A stretch of DNA of 64,000 nucleotides, from contig NZ_AUEQ01000016.1 of the NCBI RefSeq assembly GCF_000426065.1, positions 62,001-126,000 of the forward strand, given 5' to 3'. Positions 16,320 to 25,479 of this stretch are shown here, piece after piece. Position numbers and translations under genes: made by a program. Positions within the stretch are counted from its first letter, which is position 1. Each line of letters opens with the position of its first letter. The notes under the pieces were generated by a model, which saw nothing but the letters and a program-made list of their open reading frames with translations, was not told the DNA's origin and made no database searches. The DNA comes from Mycobacterium sp. URHD0025 (GTDB taxonomy: Bacteria > Actinomycetota > Actinomycetes > Mycobacteriales > Mycobacteriaceae).

Positions 16320-18689
16320 TCAGTGATCCCTTCCGTGCTGTTCTTGCGAGCGGGGTTCCTGCGCCTGCTCTATGGCTTCGACGATGGCTGCCGGGGTGGC
16401 GGGCAATGTGGTGAGAGTGACCCCGAGCGGTGCCAGCGCGTCGTTGACCGCGTTGATGACGGCCGGCGTCGATCCGATGGCCCCGCCCTCGCCCGCGCCC
16501 TTGTAGCCTCCGACGCCGGGGCCGGGGATCTCGACGTGGCCGTACTCGATCACCGGTACCTCGGTGGCCGTGGGAAGCAGGTAGTCGACAAATGTTGAGG
16601 ACAAAGGGTTTCCGGCGTCGTCGTAGGACAGTTTCTCCAGCAGCGCACCGCCGATGCCCTGGACCGTGCCGCCTGCGATCTGTCCTTCGACCACGTTGGG
16701 GTTGATCATGGGGCCGACATCCTCGCTGACGATGTAGCGGGTGAGGGTGACGTGCCCGGTGACCACATCGACCTCACAGGTGCACGCATGGGTGGCGTTG
16801 GCCCAGTGGATCGGTGCGGTCGGCGGTGCGGTGTAGCGTGCGGTGGCCTCCAGGTTGGCCGACACTCCCGGCGGCAGCATCTGTGGCTCGTAGTGGGCCC
16901 GGTATGCCAGATCGGCGAAGCTCACGCTCTTCTCGGGATTGTTGCGCGCGACCGCTTTCGAGCTGCCGAGCTCGATCTCGGACTCCTCGACCTCCAGGCG
17001 TGCCGCTGCCATCGCCACCAGTTGGGTGCGCAGGATGGTGCCCGCCTCGTTGACCGCACCCGCGGTCATCGGAGCACTGCGGCTACCCTGGGTGCCCGCG
17101 CCGTAAGGGGTCACGGCGGTATCGCCCTGGATGGTCGCGACATCGTCGATGTCGGCACCGAGCGCGTCGGCGGTGAGCTGGATGACGGTGGTCTCCAAGC
17201 TGTTTCCGGTGGACCCGCCGTTGACGTACACGTTGATCTTGCCCGTGGGCTCCATCCGGATGGTGCAGCCCTCGCTGGCCAGGTGACCGGTGGCCGCGCC
17301 GGTGGGCTCGATGTAGGCCGAGAAGCCAAGTCCGAGATAGCGGCCCTGGGCCAGGGCCTCGGCCTGTTCCTTGCGGAAGCCCTCGTGGTCGAGGATCTTC
17401 ACGGCCTGCTCGAAGGTCTCGATCGGGGCGACGTGGTCATACGGCATGCCGTTGGGGTTGAAATAGGGCATCTCGTCGCGCCGCAGCAGATTCTTGCGCC
17501 TCAGATCCACCGGGTCCATGTCCATCTTGCGGGCGGCGATGTCGAGAAGTATTTCGCGCGTGAGGGTTTCGTACTGCCACGGGCCGCGATAGGCATGCAG
17601 GCCCGCAGTGTTGGAGAACACCGTCTTGTAGTTGAAGCTGGCCTTGGGCACCCGGTAGGGGCCGGGGAAGAACATGCCGATCGCGGCGGTGGTCAGCACC
17701 GGGTACGGCGTCGGGTACGCGCCGACGTCCTGGATGAAGTCGATGTCGGCGGCCAGGATGTTGCCGTCGTCGTCGAATGCCATGCGCACATCGCCGTCGA
17801 CGTGACGGGACTGACCGGCCGACATCAGGTTCTCGCGGCGGTCCTCGATCCACTTCAGTGCGGTCGGCACTTTGCGCGCGGCCAGCATGATGCACATGTC
17901 TTCGCGCATCGGGACGACCTTCTGGCCGAATCCGCCGCCGGTGTCGCGCATGATGACCCGCACGTGCTGGGCCGGGATGCCGAGCAGACGGGCCGCGAAG
18001 GCCCTCAGTTCGTGCGGGGTCTGGGTGGAGGCCCAGATGGTCAGTTCGCCCGAGGTTGCCGACCATTCGGTGACCATGCCGCGCGTCTCGATCGGCACCG
18101 GCACATGCATCTGCTGATAGATGTGCTCTTTCACCATATGCGCGGCGGATCCGAAGACTTCTTCGTCGGGCGGCATGCCGGCCATACCGCCGGCATTGTT
18201 GTCCGGAAAGGCCTCGTGGACCGACACCTCGGAAGTGAGTGCCTGGCGGAAGTCGGCCAAGGCGGGCAGCGGCTCGTAGTCGACGTCGACAAGGTCCGCC
18301 GCGTCCTCGGCGACGTAGCGGCTCGCGGCGATGACGAGGGCCACCGGATCGCCGACGAACTTGACCTCGCCCTCGGCCAGCGGCGGGCGCGGGGTGTCGG
18401 CTACGTCCTTGCCCGCGACCGCGTGCCAGGCCTCTTTGGCCTCCGGGTTGAGGTCGGCGGCCGTGAGCACCGCGTGCACGCCGGGAAGCGCCAGGGCTGC
18501 CGCGGCATCGATGCTGCTGAACCTGGCGTGCGCGTAGGGGCTGCGGACGAAGCAGGCGTGCAGCATGCCGGGGCGCGTGATGTCGTCGACGTACGTACCG
18601 CGTCCGGTGAGCAGCCGGGTGTCCTCCACCCGTTCGACCCGTCTGCCGGCATAGCGGTTTGCGACGGTTTCCGGTGCGGCTGACGCCAT
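16320..18689 (-). CDS. Molybdenum hydroxylase large (catalytic) subunit, substrate unknown
   Basis: The 789-residue xanthine oxidase-family large subunit binds Mo-molybdopterin cytosine dinucleotide. GGGFGQK (251-257) and the catalytic glutamate Glu734 in GAGEGGAIG are present. The loop that in CO dehydrogenase form I reads AYxCSFR, and in form II AYRGAGR, is AYRGPWQ at 366-372, with no cysteine for a Cu-Mo centre. CO oxidation is therefore unlikely; hydroxylation of an organic substrate is more probable. ATG 18689 follows GGAG at good spacing. It is the first gene of the L-G-M-S operon, downstream of two palindromes. Confidence 0.9.
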   Translation of the reverse strand: MASAAPETVANRYAGRRVERVEDTRLLTGRGTYVDDITRPGMLHACFVRSPYAHARFSSIDAAAALALPGVHAVLTAADLNPEAKEAWHAVAGKDVADTPRPPLAEGEVKFVGDPVALVIAASRYVAEDAADLVDVDYEPLPALADFRQALTSEVSVHEAFPDNNAGGMAGMPPDEEVFGSAAHMVKEHIYQQMHVPVPIETRGMVTEWSATSGELTIWASTQTPHELRAFAARLLGIPAQHVRVIMRDTGGGFGQKVVPMREDMCIMLAARKVPTALKWIEDRRENLMSAGQSRHVDGDVRMAFDDDGNILAADIDFIQDVGAYPTPYPVLTTAAIGMFFPGPYRVPKASFNYKTVFSNTAGLHAYRGPWQYETLTREILLDIAARKMDMDPVDLRRKNLLRRDEMPYFNPNGMPYDHVAPIETFEQAVKILDHEGFRKEQAEALAQGRYLGLGFSAYIEPTGAATGHLASEGCTIRMEPTGKINVYVNGGSTGNSLETTVIQLTADALGADIDDVATIQGDTAVTPYGAGTQGSRSAPMTAGAVNEAGTILRTQLVAMAAARLEVEESEIELGSSKAVARNNPEKSVSFADLAYRAHYEPQMLPPGVSANLEATARYTAPPTAPIHWANATHACTCEVDVVTGHVTLTRYIVSEDVGPMINPNVVEGQIAGGTVQGIGGALLEKLSYDDAGNPLSSTFVDYLLPTATEVPVIEYGHVEIPGPGVGGYKGAGEGGAIGSTPAVINAVNDALAPLGVTLTTLPATPAAIVEAIEQAQEPRSQEQHGRDH

Positions 18690-18728
18690 AGGATCGCTCC
18701 ATTCCGTCGGTTTACTCGTGCGCAGCGC

Positions 18729-18768
18729 TTATGCGCATAACCCAGCTGTCGTCGGAGGTTCCGACGAC
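18729..18768. promoter_or_regulatory. Two palindromes in the divergent intergenic region
   Basis: The 231-base divergent gap (18690-18920) contains TTATGCGCATAA (18729-18740, perfect) and GTCGTCGGA-GGT-TCCGACGAC (18748-18768, perfect arms). They lie 40 to 80 bases before the large-subunit gene and 150 bases before the DUF5995 gene. They are plausible operator sites for one or two dimeric regulators of the hydroxylase operon. No regulator gene is adjacent, so the binding protein is unknown. Confidence 0.45.
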
Positions 18769-18920
18769 GTATCAAGAGTGTCGTTATCGTACATCGGAAA
18801 GCAACATGCCTGAAGAAGAGAGTGGCATTTCCGCTCGAAACTAGGGTATGCGGCTACTCATGACCCCGCGCTCGGGCCGGCCCAAGCTGAAGTCGGTCGG
18901 ACAAAGGTGGTGGAGCGACG

Positions 18921-19853
18921 ATGACGACGCAGCCTCTCATTCTGGAACCCCTCGAAGACGCCTCGAACATCGATGACGTCGTACGCAATCTGGATCTGGT
19001 GGTCGACTGGTCGATCCGGGCGAAGAGCACCATCGGCTACTTCGCGGTCCTCTACGGGCGAGGCACCGTTGCCGTGCAGGAGGCGGCCAAGCAGGGCAAG
19101 TTCCGCGACGCGCAGTGGGTCGAGCAACTCGATGTCTGCTTCGCCAAGCGGTACTTCGACGCACTGAACGCGTTCTTCCACCCGGACCGGTACGACAGGG
19201 AGGCGCTGACCCTCCCGTGGGAGGTCGCCTTCCTCGCCCAGCACAATGGCCACGCAACGATGCTGCAGCACATGATCGCCAGCTTGAACGCGCATATCTG
19301 CTACGACCTCGGCATCGCCGTGGTCGACCTTTCCGCGAATCGGCTCGAGGAGATCAAACCCGACTTCGAGGGCATCAACGACATCGTCGCCACCCAGACC
19401 GAAAGCATGCTGGCCATCGTGCAGCGACGGTCGCCCGCCGTGCGTTGGATCCGCTGGGCGATACCCGGCGAGACGAAGTTCATCCGGACCATCCTCGGCA
19501 GGTTCCGGGAGGGCGCATGGCATTTCGCCATCGGTATGGCCCTGAACCCGGAAGCCATGCACGCGAAGCGGGTGAACCAGGTTGCCTGGACGGCGGGCCT
19601 CGGGGCCTGGTATCTCGAACCACCCCAGACGTGGTCACCGGCGCCGCTGCTCGTACGCGGCATCGCCAGGAGTGAAAATACCGATGTCGCCGGCAATATC
19701 CGGGCGCTGCGGGCATCGCCCGCCAATCCAACCGCACGGCGCGGAATTCGCCAGGGCCTCAGCCGAATTGGCGCAGCACTGCGAGCAGTCCGCTCGCGAG
19801 GACGCCGGCCGGCCCGGACACACCGCCCAGATCAACCTGGAGCGGCGGCTTGA
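18921..19853 (+). CDS. DUF5995 family protein
   Basis: The 310-residue protein starts at ATG 18921 after GGTGGTGGAG. The body (1-255) has conserved-looking segments AKSTIGYFAVLYGRGT, FLAQHNGHATMLQHMIASLNAHICYDLGIAVV and QVAWTAGLGAWYLEPPQ that I associate with DUF5995, a mainly helical family of unknown function. His residues in HNGH and LNAHICYDL could bind metal. The last 32 residues, Arg/Pro/Ala-rich, lie entirely within the convergent FAD gene and may be a by-product of overlap. Divergent from the molybdenum hydroxylase operon. Confidence 0.75.
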   Translation: MTTQPLILEPLEDASNIDDVVRNLDLVVDWSIRAKSTIGYFAVLYGRGTVAVQEAAKQGKFRDAQWVEQLDVCFAKRYFDALNAFFHPDRYDREALTLPWEVAFLAQHNGHATMLQHMIASLNAHICYDLGIAVVDLSANRLEEIKPDFEGINDIVATQTESMLAIVQRRSPAVRWIRWAIPGETKFIRTILGRFREGAWHFAIGMALNPEAMHAKRVNQVAWTAGLGAWYLEPPQTWSPAPLLVRGIARSENTDVAGNIRALRASPANPTARRGIRQGLSRIGAALRAVRSRGRRPARTHRPDQPGAAA

Positions 19854-21468
19854 TCGGACCCAGGCCCAGGCGCCACCGCACCTTGTCGATTCTGCGGAAC
19901 GGTTCCAGTGCCCGCGGCTCGCGCAGCGGCCACACGGGGCAACGGGACGCTGTGGAACCCGTTGCGTCGAGTATCCCGTTGACCGCGCGGCGGGCGGCCT
20001 CGTTGGCGCCTTCCATCGTCGCCAAGTCGGTGTAGGTCCGGACGAAGTCGGCAGCCAGGAAAAGATTCGGTATGGCGGTGACGGCATCAGGGCGGTCGGC
20101 CCATGAGCCCTTGGTGTTGATCAGCAGCGGTTCGTCATTCTCGGCCGTGACGATCGACGGGGGCGCGGGCAACTTGATCGCGGGATCGAGAAAGAAGTCG
20201 AGCACGTTGGCCTTGGTGAGCGAGCCGTCGTCGAGGTGCGCGGTGAGTTGCGCCCACACCTCCTCGCGAATCTCCTCCTTCGAGCACTCCTTGGCGGTCT
20301 TGAGGATCTTGCCGCCCTTCCGCTCCCACTCGGAGATGTCAACCGACAGAATGCCTTCGACACGGCCGTCACCATGCTTCGTCCAATCGAAGCCGCGCCA
20401 GAACTGGGCCTGCGAGATTGCGGTCAACGACCACTCGGAGTCGATGAAGATCGCGTGCCCGTGGATCAGGGGTTTGTCGACGTGCAGGTAGAACATCGCG
20501 CCGTTCATCCAGTCGGTGTGCAGCCGCGCAAGGCCGGCCAGTCGCGGCTCGCAGGCTTCGAGGGCAGGGGTGACCAATGCCTGCAGGCGCTCCTTCGGCA
20601 ACGCGGCCACGTAATGGTCGGCCACGATCTGCTCGGCGCTGCCGTTGACCGACATGGATACCCCGGTGATGCGTTTTCCGTCGCAGTCGATTCCGTTGAC
20701 CCGGCAGCCGTGTCTCAGCGTCACCCCGAGGTCGTCGAGATGCTCGATCCACGGGTCGATCCAGACCGCACTGGTCGGCCCGTCCAGCACCCGGTCCAAG
20801 CGGCCGTCGGCGCGCACCAGGTCAAACATCAACTGGCACAGGACCAGACCGCCGGTGCGCGCGGACATCTCGGTCGCCTTCGCCGCCACCAGGGTACGGG
20901 TCATGCCCTTGGCGAGGAACTTCTGGAACTGTGGCGAGCGCTGGTCGGCTTGAATGAAATCCCACCAACTCGTGTTCTCCCACTGCCCGAAACGACGTTC
21001 TTCGCACGAACACAACAGGGTCAACAACCGTTCGACGAACGCTGTCATCTCGAGAGGCGGAATGCCCAGATCCACGCCGAGGTGCCAGATGGCCTTGATG
21101 GTGACCGACAGATCGTCGAGAGAAGACGGGATCTGGGTCGGCGTCACGATCTCATTGGCCCCGTTCGCCTGTGCCAGCATCATCCGCGTCGCCGCCACGA
21201 GGTGGTCGGCGACGGTGCGACCGGCGTCCGGGATCCTCACCATGGTGTCCGGCACATGCCGGTAGAAGCCGGGGAAGAACCGGAATCCATGTTCGCCCGG
21301 CAGGTCTTCGCGCTGTCCGGTGCCTGATCCGGGCACCGGCATCGACCGTGCTTTGCCTCCGAATGCGCCACGCCCCTCGTAGACCGTCACGTCGAATCCG
21401 CGGTCGGCAAGTTCGTGGGCCGCCGTCAGCCCGCCGATGCCACCGCCGAGTACCGCCACGGTGGTCAC
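19759..21468 (-). CDS. FAD-dependent amine oxidase/phytoene desaturase-like protein
   Basis: The 569-residue flavoprotein has the Rossmann motif GGGIGGLTAAHELADRG at 8-24 and YEGRGAFGGKARS (about 30-42), and near the C-terminus the FAD-closing segment NLFLAADFVRTYTDLATMEGANEAARRAVNG. The whole resembles hydroxysqualene dehydroxylase or carotene desaturase-like proteins acting on hydrophobic chains. Start is GTG 21468, overlapping the regulator stop by four bases (GTGA), so it is co-translated with the cyclase-ATPase. The 3' end overlaps the DUF5995 gene by 95 bases on the opposite strand. The exact substrate is unknown. Confidence 0.82.
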   Translation of the reverse strand: MTTVAVLGGGIGGLTAAHELADRGFDVTVYEGRGAFGGKARSMPVPGSGTGQREDLPGEHGFRFFPGFYRHVPDTMVRIPDAGRTVADHLVAATRMMLAQANGANEIVTPTQIPSSLDDLSVTIKAIWHLGVDLGIPPLEMTAFVERLLTLLCSCEERRFGQWENTSWWDFIQADQRSPQFQKFLAKGMTRTLVAAKATEMSARTGGLVLCQLMFDLVRADGRLDRVLDGPTSAVWIDPWIEHLDDLGVTLRHGCRVNGIDCDGKRITGVSMSVNGSAEQIVADHYVAALPKERLQALVTPALEACEPRLAGLARLHTDWMNGAMFYLHVDKPLIHGHAIFIDSEWSLTAISQAQFWRGFDWTKHGDGRVEGILSVDISEWERKGGKILKTAKECSKEEIREEVWAQLTAHLDDGSLTKANVLDFFLDPAIKLPAPPSIVTAENDEPLLINTKGSWADRPDAVTAIPNLFLAADFVRTYTDLATMEGANEAARRAVNGILDATGSTASRCPVWPLREPRALEPFRRIDKVRWRLGLGPIKPPLQVDLGGVSGPAGVLASGLLAVLRQFG

Positions 21469-24400
21469 GACAGTATCCGTTCGGCGCGAATCTGCTCAGG
21501 CCACAGGTCGTTTCCGGGGAATCGGGTCGCCACCCGATGCAGCTCGTCACGGTCCCCGTCTCCGAAAAGTTCGAAAGAGTCGAGTAGACAACGTAATTGG
21601 AACAGAACGGCATCTTGGCGCCGGGCGAATGCCAATGCCTCGGCAAGTGCGGCACGGCGTGCCGGTTCCGTCGACAATGTGTGGGCGCGCAGCCGCATCA
21701 GTTCCGCGTCGTGGAAGTGCATCCCAGTGTCCCCCGCCCGTAGTAGTGACATCTCCAACCGTTCGCGTGCCTTCTCCGGCCGGCCCGCCGCGATCAGCAG
21801 ACGGCCCACGATCGAGTCGTGAAAAGTGAGATAGACGTTGAGATGCATGAGACGAGATCCGTCGACACGCCTCGCGATGTTCTCGGCGGCGGATTCCAGC
21901 GTTGCGGTGTCGGCGCCGGCGCGCAGTGCCGCAGCGGCTTTCACCGTGGCGTGCTCGGTGCTACTCACGACGCGCCACAGGTCCAGTCCGGACTCTTCTG
22001 TGCAGCGGCGCATCTCGGCCGAAAGGGCGGCCGCCTCGTCGATCTGGCCAGCCTCCAGGCAGACCCAGATTTCCTTGAAGTAGGTGTGAGCCCGATTGAA
22101 CGCGTTCAGCGGAAAACCGAGTTCTCCGCAGCGGCACACCGAGTCGGCCAGATGGGCCTTCGCCCCCGGTAGGTCCCCGGCGATGAGGTCGGAGAGGGCG
22201 AGGTAGGTGTGGGCGCCCGAGATCGGGTCGGTGTTTCCCCGCCAGGTGGTGTCCAGTTCGCGTGGATCTGCCACGGACCGGTCGGCCAGTGCCCTCAAGA
22301 GATGTTCACGGGCAACTGCGAAGTGACCCTCAAGCCAGGTGACCGAACCAAGCGATGAGGCGATCGCCGGATAGAGCCAGGGCCGGTCTTTCGTGATGCT
22401 TCCGGCCAGGGAGTCCAAGAGCTCGTGGGCCCGGCGCAGCTCGGCCCGGGGCACGCAGTAGCTCACCAGCGCGGTCAGCGTGGCGAACAGCTCGTCCTTG
22501 TACGCGTCTGCGGTGGACAACTGGAGGCAGCGTTCGAAGTCGGCCGGACCGTCGCCGCTCATGCTTCCGTGTGCGGCCCCGATCAGAAAGCCGCGTTCGA
22601 GGCGCAGCGCGATTTCCAACTTGTCGCGTCGCGGCCCGATTGCGCATCGGTCCAACTGATTGAGCGCGTTCGTCAGACACGTGCAGGCCTCCGACGCTGC
22701 GCCGCGCCGCCTCGCCTCCACGCACGCCTTCTGGTAGGCGATGACGGCCTCATCGAAACACTGCGCACTCTCGTAATGGCGTGCCACCAACCGCCAGTCG
22801 GGCTCCATCCCAGTGGCCGCTTGCACCAGCTCACGCGCCACCCTGGCGTGCAGCTCGCGCTGCAGGCTCGGCGGTGCCAGCTCGGCCGCCACTTCGCGGA
22901 GCAATTCATGGCGGAATCGCCACCGTTCGCTGCCCTCGGTCTCGAAGACCTGGGCCTCGACCAGTTCGGCGGACACGGTGTCGACGTCGACGTCGGCGTC
23001 CACCACCGATCGGAGCAGAGCCAGATCACCACTTCGCCCGATGACTGCCGCCGCTTCCACCACGGGCACGACACCCGGGCGGGTGTGCAGCCGGGCGAAA
23101 AGCTGCTCGTACAGCGCCTCGGGCACCTGATCGTTCCCGGCAGCGTCCAAACCGGCCACGACATGCTCGATGTAGAACGGGATCCCGTCACATCGACTGC
23201 ACACAGCCGTCTTCTGCGCCTCCGTCACGACCGGGTCGAGGGCCTCGATGAGCTCGTTGCACTCGTCGGTGCTCAGTGCGGTGAGTTCGAACGATTCCAC
23301 CGGCCAGTCAGGCCTGAGCCATTTCCCCTCACGGCCGGTGGCAACCACCAGCAGGCGGCCGTCGGCGTGAGTGAGTAGGGCATCGACCACGTCCGAGGTC
23401 GAGGTATCGAACCAGTGCATGTCCTCGGCGAGGATGAGGCCCGCACTGCCATTCAGGCACGCCAAAAGGTATTGGTGAACCGCGGCGCCGATCAACTGGT
23501 ACAGCGTGAGACCTTCGGCGACGGAAGGCCGGTAGCCGTGTTCGGGTCCGACGCCCAGCACCGGCGCAAGCAGAGGTATCGCCGTCGCTGCATCCATCCC
23601 ACGCGAACGCAGTTCGGCATCCAGTAGACGCAGCCGCTCGGCGGCGCCGGTGAGCCGATCGATGCCGCAACGGCGTTCCAACAGCCGCCGCACCGGGTAC
23701 AGACCCGCGTCGGTGTGCAGCGGTGAACCGCGCATCTCGATCACGGTGCCGCCCGATTCCGCAACGAGCTCCGCGGCGGCACGGGCCATCCGGGTCTTGC
23801 CGATGCCCGGTTCACCACGGAACGCCACCCCGGCACAGGTCGACACTCCGCTGCGCGCGCGGCGCCAGGTGTTCTCCAGCCAGGCGAGCTCGCGGTGTCG
23901 TCCGACCAGCGGCACTGTCCGTGGCGCGGCTGATTGCGGGTATTCCGAAACCACCTGATGGTGGTTCACAGGGCCATCGACTCCCTTGACGGGGGCGGCC
24001 GGGCAGGCGGCGAGTTCGAATGTGCCGTCGATCAATGTGGCGACGGCGTCGGACACGGCGACTGTCCCCGGTGCTGCCAGCGACGAGATGCGGGCGGCGA
24101 GGTTCGCGGCGAACCCGTAGACGTCGTCCTGGTCGGTGTCGAGGTAGACCACCCCGCGGTGCACACCGACCCGCACGTTGACGGTGACGCCGAACCTGCG
24201 CTCGGCCTGTTCGCTGATTCGTGCTACCGCGTGGGTGATGTCCAAAGCCGCGGCAACGGCGCGCCGGACGTCGTTCTCGTGTGGTTTGGGATGGCCGAAC
24301 ACCGCGAGGAGACCATCGCCCTTGGTCGAACTGATATGTCCCTCATAGTGATTGACCAGGCGAGCCACATCCTGGCGGTACCTGCCGACAAGCGTGCGAT

Positions 24401-24650
24401 AGGTCTCTGGTTCGACGCGGGTGGACAGCACGGTCGAGTCCACGAGGTCGATGAACATCAGGGTGAGGCGGCGGATCTCTCCGTGCCCGTCGGATGCGGC
24501 GAGCAGATCCTCGGCGTCGGTGTTGCCATGGTCGACGGCCAGCACCTGCTCGGCCAGGGTGGCTGCGGTGGCGCGATCACCCCGGTTGCAGGCACCGACT
24601 GCACGATCGAGCAATTCATCGATCGACGTCTGATCCTCGTGGAGGTTCAT
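21465..24650 (-). CDS. Class III adenylate cyclase domain - AAA ATPase - TPR regulator
   Basis: The 1061-residue product starts at ATG 24650, preceded by AGGAG. Residues 58-235 form a class III nucleotidyl cyclase domain with metal-binding Asp68 (FIDLVDST) and Asp112 (KGDGLLA) and the VYGFAANLAAR segment. Residues 245-500 are an ATPase with Walker A GEPGIGKTR (279-287) and Walker B-like GLILAEDMHW. The remainder is helical, TPR/MalT-like. Mycobacteria carry several such cyclase-ATPase proteins, usually ending in LuxR DNA-binding domains; I see no clear helix-turn-helix at this C-terminus. Translationally coupled to the FAD enzyme, it may sense a signal governing that enzyme. Confidence 0.85.
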   Translation of the reverse strand: MNLHEDQTSIDELLDRAVGACNRGDRATAATLAEQVLAVDHGNTDAEDLLAASDGHGEIRRLTLMFIDLVDSTVLSTRVEPETYRTLVGRYRQDVARLVNHYEGHISSTKGDGLLAVFGHPKPHENDVRRAVAAALDITHAVARISEQAERRFGVTVNVRVGVHRGVVYLDTDQDDVYGFAANLAARISSLAAPGTVAVSDAVATLIDGTFELAACPAAPVKGVDGPVNHHQVVSEYPQSAAPRTVPLVGRHRELAWLENTWRRARSGVSTCAGVAFRGEPGIGKTRMARAAAELVAESGGTVIEMRGSPLHTDAGLYPVRRLLERRCGIDRLTGAAERLRLLDAELRSRGMDAATAIPLLAPVLGVGPEHGYRPSVAEGLTLYQLIGAAVHQYLLACLNGSAGLILAEDMHWFDTSTSDVVDALLTHADGRLLVVATGREGKWLRPDWPVESFELTALSTDECNELIEALDPVVTEAQKTAVCSRCDGIPFYIEHVVAGLDAAGNDQVPEALYEQLFARLHTRPGVVPVVEAAAVIGRSGDLALLRSVVDADVDVDTVSAELVEAQVFETEGSERWRFRHELLREVAAELAPPSLQRELHARVARELVQAATGMEPDWRLVARHYESAQCFDEAVIAYQKACVEARRRGAASEACTCLTNALNQLDRCAIGPRRDKLEIALRLERGFLIGAAHGSMSGDGPADFERCLQLSTADAYKDELFATLTALVSYCVPRAELRRAHELLDSLAGSITKDRPWLYPAIASSLGSVTWLEGHFAVAREHLLRALADRSVADPRELDTTWRGNTDPISGAHTYLALSDLIAGDLPGAKAHLADSVCRCGELGFPLNAFNRAHTYFKEIWVCLEAGQIDEAAALSAEMRRCTEESGLDLWRVVSSTEHATVKAAAALRAGADTATLESAAENIARRVDGSRLMHLNVYLTFHDSIVGRLLIAAGRPEKARERLEMSLLRAGDTGMHFHDAELMRLRAHTLSTEPARRAALAEALAFARRQDAVLFQLRCLLDSFELFGDGDRDELHRVATRFPGNDLWPEQIRAERILS

Positions 24651-24660
24651 CTGGTACTCC

Positions 24661-24675
24661 TGCCCAGAATGGGCA
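24661..24675. promoter_or_regulatory. Inverted repeat in the regulator leader
   Basis: TGCCCA-GAA-TGGGCA is a perfect inverted repeat 11 to 25 bases upstream of the cyclase-ATPase start, touching its Shine-Dalgarno sequence. It could be an operator or an mRNA structure limiting translation. The rest of 24676-24772, the divergent gap towards the dipeptidase gene, shows no gene. Confidence 0.35.
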
Positions 24676-24772
24676 AAGCCTATCTCTGCAGCTATACCGC
24701 CCCGATGAAATTGACGGCAAAGCCGAAATGGTGCTTGAACCGGCAATCAAGGCGATGTGATGCAATCAGTCT

Positions 24773-25381
24773 GTGCGACGCGCCCTGGTTGGCCTGGTTC
24801 TGCTGTACGGCATGGTCTGGCCCCCGGTGGCTTTCGCCAAGCCGGCAGCCGAGGCGGGACTGGTCGACATTCGCTCCGTGGTTCCCGACGCGGTGATCGA
24901 CCTGCGGTACGCGACCAGTGACAACTTCGTCGGCCAGCGGCTCTATCCATCCGGGGCGCCATGCCTGGTGCACGAGTCGATGGCTCCGGGACTGGCGGCC
25001 GCCGCGGCCGCGCTACGCCCCGACGTCCTGGTGTTCTGGGACTGCTACCGGCCGCACGAGGTGCAGGTGCGCATGTTTGAGGTGGTGTCCAATCCCAACT
25101 GGGTGGCCAGGCCCGGCCCCTATGCCCGCAGCCACGAAGCGGGCCGGTCCGTGGATGTGACGATCGCCGGAGCTGACATGGGCACCGGATTCGACGACTT
25201 CACCCCGCGCAGCCTGGCCTACGCCACCGCCGGGATCAGCCCTACCGCCCAGGCCAACCGGACGCGGCTGCGCGAGGCCATGAAGGCCGGAGGGCTGGCC
25301 GTCTATTCCGGGGAATGGTGGCATTTCGACGGGCCGGGGGCCGCCGAGCCGCGGCCGTATCTGGACGTACCGCTGGAATAG
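24773..25381 (+). CDS. Secreted D-Ala-D-Ala dipeptidase (VanX/DdpX-like, peptidase M15D)
   Basis: The 202-residue protein has an N-terminal signal peptide (1-22, ending AFA). The M15D zinc site is complete: SHEAGRSVDV with His121 and Asp128, and EWWHF with catalytic Glu181 and zinc ligand His184; the oxyanion Arg region DLRYAT is also present. VanX cleaves D-Ala-D-Ala dipeptide. Exported in a mycobacterium it more likely trims or recycles wall-derived dipeptide than confers glycopeptide resistance. Start is GTG 24773. It is followed by a cutinase and a glycoside hydrolase, so the three form a run of exported hydrolases. Confidence 0.88.
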   Translation: MRRALVGLVLLYGMVWPPVAFAKPAAEAGLVDIRSVVPDAVIDLRYATSDNFVGQRLYPSGAPCLVHESMAPGLAAAAAALRPDVLVFWDCYRPHEVQVRMFEVVSNPNWVARPGPYARSHEAGRSVDVTIAGADMGTGFDDFTPRSLAYATAGISPTAQANRTRLREAMKAGGLAVYSGEWWHFDGPGAAEPRPYLDVPLE

Positions 25382-25479
25382 GCAACCACAGCAGTGCTGC
25401 CCCCTGTTCTCCGCGTTTGGAATATGCCAGCATGGGGAACCGTAACGTTCGTCACGATCCGGGTAGGCGTGGAGTCGAA

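Noticed and set aside
16752..18683. A 643-codon open frame on the plus strand
   Set aside because: It lies wholly antisense to the molybdenum hydroxylase large subunit, and its translation has no recognisable domain; it is a by-product of GC-rich third positions.
14236..18689. Carbon monoxide dehydrogenase operon
   Set aside because: The catalytic loop lacks the cysteine of CO-oxidising enzymes (AYRGPWQ instead of AYxCSFR).
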